From assembly GCA_031216915.1 (NCBI GenBank), contig CM062294.1:160783455-160847454 (forward strand): DNA of 64,000 nt, read 5' to 3'. Position numbers and translations under genes: made by a program. This document shows positions 57,441-64,000 of this stretch, in pieces. This DNA comes from Pictodentalium vernedei (taxonomy: Eukaryota > Mollusca > Scaphopoda > Dentaliida > Dentaliidae). The notes under the pieces were generated by a model. The model had not been told where the DNA came from. It saw nothing but the letters and a program-made list of their open reading frames with translations, and made no database searches. Within the stretch, counting starts at the first letter, position 1; the number at the start of each line of letters is the position of its first letter.

Positions 57441-58805
57441 AGCGTTCTAATTATTTTATTATGTTGAACAAAGCTACGTTCATTGTTATAATGTTAAGCG
57501 TTAACTGCAGCATGCCATCAGTCTTGTAACAACAATGTAGTCGAATCCAAAAACATGACGTCATTTCGAACGAATGACGTCTCTTCGAAAATGACTTGTC
57601 ACAAGTGCCGTCGCTTTGGGAGTTTCTATATCAACAAATGCCAGTGTTTACAGCTGTTCATATTATAATTCATTGTCAATGCCTGTGTGATAAGTGGTAT
57701 AAATTAATGGAATATAAATTCATGTTTCTCGGACGACGGCGGTTGATAGAATTAAGCGGTGTGAAACAATTTATTTTGAACTTGAGGCGGAGGTTCATTG
57801 AGGACGGGGATTACTAAACTTGTGGAAATATAATTGATTGAGGTCATAACTCATATTCAGGATTCACTGAGGTGGTGAACAACACGTGAGTTTTTAATAT
57901 TTCTGATTCTTTTGAATTCATTGTTTGCAGTTAAAATTGAAAACACACCCACTGAAGATGATATATTTGATGGTAGGTTTGTGTCTACCGGTGACGAAAA
58001 AAGTTAAACGAACACGGAGCCAGCGTTTGGTGCTGAGAAATTCCAATCGACGCTGATCAATGGAAGTGAAGCTTACATTTTCTTCGTTCCCTTGTCTCCA
58101 GGGAAAAACGTTCCGATAGTACCCGTGTTTTGCCCCAAAGCTCCAGTACTATGACTTTTAGAAGGTGTCGAATTAACCAATCACGGCTGATGTTACAAAC
58201 GTGAGGCATAATACGGCATTTTAGTGATGCTGGCTATCATAACAACTGGTCTCCAATTTATAAAGATATTCAAAGAAGTTATTGTTAACATCATTGTTAA
58301 CACTTTACTCCTTTCTTCCAGCCCAGTTTTCGGATACCTTCTTCTTTAGCCGTAGATATTGACACACCTTTCGGAATTTGTTTTACGTTGATAACATTGT
58401 AGGCTGATTTGCAGATGTACGTATTCAGGCAAACCGACATCAATTTAACGTTTTCTTTGTTTATCTTTTAATGTGAACTGATTTATCGAGCGCCAATTTT
58501 CTAAATTACGGAAATATATTTTCCAATAAAAAGGCATATCTGAAATTCACAGCTTTGTCCACATGACAGAATCGGTTACAGCCAAACACCTTTGACTGCT
58601 ATTCACGTGGAATTAAAACAATTAATTACACGCCTGTTCTATGAAATCCCCATCTACAGGAACACTAAACCGTGCGGACAATTAAAATCTGTCGGAAATC
58701 GTCGACGGACTATTTTTAAATAAAAGCGGAATTTCTCTGGAATTTTCTACAAATCGTTCACCACAAATACAATTTGAATCGCTAGCGATAGCTAAAATCG
58801 TCCCC
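57441..58805. other. Single-copy flank, no gene recognised
   Basis: Short open frames only. Confidence 0.5.
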
Positions 58806-58857
58806 GAGTTCCAATGTGTTATGTGTGCCAGTAGACACATAGAACACATTGGAACTC
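58806..58857. repeat. 52 bp hairpin
   Basis: GAGTTCCAATGTGTTATGTG and its inverse, with a short loop. Confidence 0.75.
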
Positions 58858-60076
58858 AGGTGACGAAATAATAAAACGGGTTCCCTTCGCAAATTTGGTT
58901 GGCGATAGTTTGTTTTCTTTTTGTTGATAATTGTCAAATGAATTGCAGAGTGTTCTTCTAATAATTGTTTTTATAGACTCGAAGGCGTGTAATAAACACA
59001 ACGACACACGGCCTCTTGTCCTGTCCTTTCGCTTTGGCACTCGTGTCATATCGATTAACCAATTCACATACGCGTGTCGTTCTGTGCATAAAGTGCATCC
59101 GATTTTCGTGATTTTGTGTATCTTGTAGAATTTAAAATTATTAGAATCAGTGATTTCTGTAAATCACTATTTCGACGACGCTTTGGCAATTATTGGCACT
59201 TTTCATCGTCAAAATTCCAAATTGGCAACACGTATAGCTTCACACTTCCTTAAGCCACAGCTATGGAACTTCAGACGCTGTCTCTTGGATGAATGGTCTA
59301 GTACATGGGTATGTTTTGGTTGCCAGCACTTTTCCGCCACATAACGCGAATATGGTGACACGCAGAGCTCCAAGCATGCACGTTACGTACTGCGGAAACA
59401 ACAAAAACACTTCGCACGCTCTCACTTTCGTGAAAGCTACAGTACGGCCGCAGTGGACTTGTCGCTTTCCAGGCGTGGCAGTATTTCCACAGATGCAATA
59501 ATGTTATAATATTAAATTCCAAACACTAATTATAGGAACAATCATCAAAAACGTGATACTTGATCACCGAATTTCCCGAAGCTGGTACAGAATGGATTGA
59601 TACTCCGGCAGACTGCCAGTCCGTGCTCCAAATATAATTGTAATAAAGGTATAGCTGTTGTGTTTTTTCCAAAGTAGGTACCAACGAGACTACGGAGAAG
59701 TTAGCGCACTGTTTGTATTGTTAGTTTCAGAGTAAACCTTCGCCTGTAGCCCGATGTCTTCAAGAGAAATAAATACCTGGAACTAACTGACTTTAGCACC
59801 CCCTGTTTTTTATCGCAGTGGTGCTAATAGAAACTGTCATAACTTTCGTGCTATCTTTGAAATGGCCAAAAGTGATTGTTTGCGAAAGTATGGTCTATTG
59901 ACAAATGGAAGACAACGCAATGATGAAAATATGCAGTATTGCAATAGCGCTCATTACACACATCTGTCACAATCAGTTTTGAAGAAAAAATGTTCTCTCT
60001 ACAAGTATTGTGCTAGAATGTTCGTTGATGAAGCAATGCAGGTAATTACTGACAAAAAAATGTAACCTGTGATCTC
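58858..60076. other. Single-copy flank, no gene recognised
   Basis: Short open frames only (for example 59862-60065, 67 codons), none with recognisable domains. Confidence 0.45.
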
Positions 60077-60900
60077 ATGAACACAATAGCAGTGGCTGAC
60101 GTCAGTAGCGAGTGTATCCACCATGTGCCGGGAGATGACACCCTGAACCCCCTTCTAATGCTAACAGTGAGCCTTCTGATACGGCCCAGAGGCAACTTCT
60201 GTCACTCCTCGTTTAATGCAGCTTCCGCATCGGCTAAATTCTGGACAGGCGGATCCCCTGATTTTTGCACACAACGTCCAAGAAAGCCCCAGATGCGTTC
60301 TAAGGGATTCAAATCGTAGCTCATTGCAGGCCAAGGTAGTGTTGTAATAGCGTTGTTCTGAAAGAATGCTTCCACATCATGGGGACGACGTGGCCTTGCA
60401 TTGTCGTCCATAAATACATGGCGAGTAGCCAACGGGTGGTTGCCAAAATGAGTCACGACAACGGGATTGAGAATGCCCCGGATGTACTGATGACCATTGA
60501 GATTTCCACGTACAGTCGCCATATCAAGTTACAATCACGAGACCGGCATCCCCAGATCATTTCCGATAGTCCACCATAAGAACAGCAGACCTGATCTTCC
60601 TGGGCAGGTAAGCAGTATTTCTATGCATTATACTCCCATGCGACCATCTGTGACATGAAGCAGAAACCTACTCTCGTCTGACCAATGGACTATCCTCCAC
60701 GTTCTGAGATATCAATGTTCTCGTGCTATACACCACTCCAAACGTCGTCGTCGATGCTGATCGGACATAGCTGGACGATTGACTACCCTTCTGGATCACA
60801 CACCCAGTGCTTTGAGACGCTTTGGGACAGTTCTGTTACACAAATGCCTGTTGGGGAGCCAAAGGCGTCTCAAAACCCTACTTGAAAACCCCGTTTTTTT
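60077..60900 (-). pseudogene. Tc1/mariner-like transposase remnant
   Basis: On the minus strand: HRRRRLEW, then WSDESRFLLHVTDGR, then VFMDDNARPRR (catalytic Asp), FFQNNAITTLPWPAMSYDLN and PLERIWG (catalytic Glu), then an RRI-type end. These are the ordered landmarks of Tc1 transposases. The only long frame is 60202-60522 (107 codons); the rest is spread over frames with stops. Terminal repeats were not found by eye. Confidence 0.8.
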
Positions 60901-61600
60901 AAAGATCGTTGCCGATTTTTAAGAATTTCGCTTGGAAGAGTGACAGGGATGTTGCAGGGTTTGTATGCCTATTCAAATGCAAAATCTGGATACATTTCTG
61001 TTCCCAGGCTAAACCTGTGAATATATCCAAGCATGTATTTGACGTTTCACTTAGTCTTCTTTACTGGAGTATTTCTTACAGCTGTTTTTAAAATTAAAAT
61101 TCTTGCCTTCTCCGTAAATTGTCTCCCTACGAAGGTTCATATTGTCCTTCACGGAGATATTTTTCGCACAACCCGCGCATGAAAATCCATCCAGATGTCT
61201 TTATAGTCCTTTGAATAACGAACCCTTAAGTAAAATTCACGAATTTACACACGAACACAAAAATGGCACGCAGAACTTTTGAGATAGCTTGAGTTGGCGA
61301 GTTCAGAAACAGCTTGATCCCCATTAAACTTAATAGGCTTATTATTAAAGTTAGGGGGCCTGTTAAAGAGGTTACTAAAATAGTTGTCCTAAAATTATGG
61401 GAGGATCACGAAATTAGGGGGTCGTTAAGGAAGTTACTAAAAATAGGAACTTCCAAAAATACAATATTAATTTATATCATCTGGTTAATTAAGGATGTTA
61501 CTAAAATTAGAGCGCATTGTGAGCTTCTAAAAATATAGCTCTGCCGTAAAATGACTGGAAAAATCAAGGCTTCCTGAAATTTGGAACTAAGTGTCGAGTT
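60901..61600. other. Single-copy flank, no gene recognised
   Basis: Contains loosely repeated GTTACTAAAA-TAG phrases (about 61370, 61433 and 61497). No coding sign. Confidence 0.4.
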
Positions 61601-61604
61601 CATT

Positions 61605-61965
61605 TTGGTAACTAGTTTACTCTTATACAGAAGATGAACACCTACACAGTCCTATAAAACTACGTGCTATAAGGGGGATTCAGGGGGAATTCGAACCAAA
61701 TAACGTCCGCTGTGGCAGTTATGGTGTGATTGGGGGTAATTATCGGCTTGTTTGTGGTAATTAGTTTACCCCACGTTGTTGATGGGTCCATCTGAGTAAT
61801 AAGATTTCCTTTTATACAAAGAAACTACACCCACACGGTTCTATAGCACAACATGTAGTCTAACTCTTTACTCTAGTAGGTGGCTTCGCTAAGTCCGTTT
61901 CGGAGGTGGTTTTGGTGTTTTTTGGTAATTATTGGCTTGTTTGGGGTAAGTAGTTTACTCCAGGT
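61605..61965. repeat. Degenerate tandem repeat of about 180 bp, two copies
   Basis: Two aligned phrases: CTTATACAGAAGATGAACAC / TTTATACAAAGAAACTACAC, then GGTAATTATCGGCTTGTTTG / GGTAATTATTGGCTTGTTTG, then TAGTTTACCCCA / TAGTTTACTCCA. Confidence 0.55.
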
Positions 61966-62465
61966 CTATGGAACACTCTCTCAGAAAACACCCCTTTCTT
62001 ATTAGAGAACTTTCAGTTGCATAGCACCAAACAAAGAAACAGAGATGGCGGCCTCCAGTATACAAAAGGGACGACGGAAACCGATGTCACCTTTACAACA
62101 CGTGCTGTGCATACGCACTGACAGCACATACCACAATGGAAATGACGTCACAACAATCACACATGATGCAACACTGGTAGCGTGCTTGTGGTGTGGTCGT
62201 AAAAATTAACCTTCCTCCTGTTTTCTAGAAAAAAATGGTGTTTTGGGGCTAATTTCGAAACACGGTATGTTTTTTTATTTTTTCCATTGAAGGTTATTGT
62301 TGAGATTTTGCGCCTTCGGCCCCATGATGCTCATTTGCTTACACATGTGGCCCCGTACGTACCGATGATATAAAACTTCACAAACTGTCACTTTGGTGAC
62401 GTACGGAGGCGTATTAACGCCACATGCAATTCAATTACTATTCCGTAATTACTGATCTGTTAATC
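61966..62465. other. Single-copy flank, no gene recognised
   Basis: No gene or repeat recognised. Confidence 0.4.
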
Positions 62466-62477
62466 TAAAATTACGAA

Positions 62478-62600
62478 TTTATTTATTTATTTATTTAATT
62501 ATTGGGGTTTAACGACACTTTCAACAGCCAGGTCACCTCTTGTCGGACAAGGAAGAAAGCGGGAGTACCGGCGAGAACCACCAAGCACATACCCAACAAT
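62478..62600 (-). mobile_element. SINE-like short repeat
   Basis: (TTTA)n, then TTGGGGTTTAACGACACTTT, and a GGGAGTACCGGCGAGAACCA block. The last block matches the unit 2 insertion at 27589-27706 read in the same direction. The minus strand is the likely sense strand with an A-rich tail. Confidence 0.6.
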
Positions 62601-63344
62601 GTTGAAAAAATAATATCTTACGCGAAAATTATCTCCCTTGAGATTACTGAGCTTGGGAGACGAAATCCAATTAAGAAGGCAGTGAATGTGGGTGGTGAGC
62701 TGTGAAATTTCTGAGACTTGATGTGCGTGGATGAATGACAATGAGGTGTGAAATAGCGACACCAATTATAGCAATTACTTTGTAATTTCTCATCCATCTC
62801 TGCGTTATTGTTCAGTCCCAGAATGTGTTTTCATAGCAATTTGGAAGTTTTAATTCATCAGCGGAAAAAAATTGGAAAAACACATCTGACAGATTTTTAG
62901 ATTATTAAAAAGAACAGTATCTGTATTTTATGCAACGATGCGCACACTGTTGATACAATGAATATATAAAAAAGTTATAGACCACCAAACGGGTCTGAAA
63001 AGGCAGTGGGTTTCTACTTGGAACAATAGTCCAATGTTCAAATTGATTGGGAAAAAAGTGTAACAAGATAGCTTTTATTTGCTTATACTGCGCCACAGGA
63101 AAAGAACTGTAGTTTGTGAAATGATGCGCATATCGATGATAAAAATACACGAATATTAAAAAAAATAAGTTTTTATATGAAGTTCCCATCTCTCTCAGTG
63201 TTAAATGCCCGAACAGCTTTACCAAATTAAGGAGAGGTAATGTTATAGAGAATCGCATCAAGGGAAACATTTTCTTGGCCACGAACAGGTGCACAACTGT
63301 CAGGCTCCCCAACATACCAACTCCACATAATCAGGGTTAGCATT
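62601..63344. other. Single-copy flank, no gene recognised
   Basis: A 136-codon minus-strand frame (62905-63315) has no recognisable domain and partly adjoins the SINE that follows. I do not call it a gene. Confidence 0.4.
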
Positions 63345-63506
63345 GGTTGAAGACTAATGTACCATCGACGTTCATACGCCTTAGTACACAACACCACCGT
63401 GCCCCCACGTGGGCAATGGGGTGAAGTGTCTCGCCCATGGACTAAACGCGGTTGGTGCATGTGGGATTTGAACCGAGAATCTCTTGCCTTCTGAGGCACC
63501 GCGCCC
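63345..63506 (-). mobile_element. tRNA-derived SINE fragment
   Basis: On the minus strand GGGGCGCGGTGCCTCAGAAG begins a tRNA-like head. A good B box follows (GGTTCAAATCC), then a body with GGGCGAGACACTTCACCCCA and TTGCCCACGTGGGGGC. This is the layout of tRNA-derived SINEs. It is not a functional tRNA: no cloverleaf could be completed by eye. Confidence 0.65.
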
Positions 63507-64000
63507 CAATGAATTAGTAATCCACCATTACAAAATCGCTAATCCGTAATTAAAAAATACTAATCCGATATTTCGAATTAGCTAATCTGTTACCATGGGC
63601 CTCATATTTATTTTTGTTACCAGATCGAGTGTTAAATACCAGACCATAACAGAAATTAACTTTTTTATATTAAATTTAGTCTGTTTTTATTACTTGGCTA
63701 GATTTCAATTTCTGGTCTAGGTGTCAGGCTGATTCATATAATACACAACAAACAACTAGCCATTTACTCATCACTGCCGTCAGTACCTATTTAGGTCTAT
63801 CTAATTACAATGTAATTATATCCTGTTTCTAATGAATGGCATTGTGTTCTAAAAGAAAATTACCACTTAAAACAATTAATGCACTTTCATCGCCACAATG
63901 TAGCTCTATAACTAAGTAAATATAGTTAATCGAAATTCAATCAAATTAACTATTGCCTTGGGTTGTTTTTTAAAGTTCCAATAACCAAATCGAATAGCGT
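63507..64000. other. Single-copy flank to window end
   Basis: AT-rich; repeated TAATCCGTAAT/CTAATCCGAT phrases near 63530-63580. No gene. Confidence 0.4.

Noticed and set aside
62905-63315. 136-codon minus-strand frame as a host gene
   Set aside because: No recognisable domain, no coding support, AT-rich surroundings and adjacency to a SINE.
63345-63506. Functional tRNA gene
   Set aside because: Only A- and B-box-like parts are present, followed by a SINE body; no complete cloverleaf.

Overview
This is eukaryotic nuclear DNA, most likely from a marine invertebrate. A mollusc is my best guess, because two short repeats resemble molluscan SINE-like elements, but that is weak evidence. The window is dominated by a tandem segmental duplication. 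Unit 1 is about 148-26205, unit 2 about 26206-51675, and a partial unit 3 runs from 51676 to about 56157. After that comes about 8 kb of single-copy DNA. There is no bacterial gene organisation, rRNA, true tRNA gene or CRISPR array.

Each full unit carries one Maverick/Polinton (adintovirus-like) element of about 17.8 kb: 4626-22426 and 30814-48578. Each has terminal inverted repeats of about 725-730 bp and a 5-6 bp target duplication, and each sits inside a short reading frame that stays in phase across the insertion site. The left half is on the + strand: a small Cys/His protein, a two-helix membrane protein, a zinc-ribbon + phospholipase A2-like + integrase fusion, and a major capsid protein. 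The rest is mostly on the - strand: a fibre-like repeat protein, an adenain-type protease, a protein-primed family B DNA polymerase, a charged small protein, a pVI-like Gly-rich protein, a minor capsid (penton-like) protein, an FtsK/HerA packaging ATPase, an Ala-rich protein and a conserved protein of unknown function. One degraded + strand gene interrupts this block. The same hairpin marks both places where + and - genes converge, and a TATATATA-GGAGAG-type motif precedes several + strand genes. Together these would form a capsid, package DNA, replicate by protein priming and integrate.

Both elements are dead. Nearly every gene has nonsense or frameshift lesions shared by the two copies, so decay began before the segment duplicated. 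Each copy then gained private lesions. Only the small Cys/His protein and the Gly-rich 203-residue protein are intact in both.

The flanks are repeat-rich. They hold a 1.05 kb internal direct repeat with hairpins, a foldback palindrome at unit boundaries, a (CA)n-linked VNTR and a minisatellite. Variants in the three flank copies place a recombination switch-point at about 28262-28300: left of it unit 2 matches unit 3, right of it unit 2 matches unit 1. This is the expected product of unequal crossover between flanking direct repeats, although joined haplotypes in the assembly would look the same. The single-copy right flank holds a dead Tc1-like transposase, a tRNA-derived SINE, a second SINE-like repeat and two hairpins; I recognise no host gene there.
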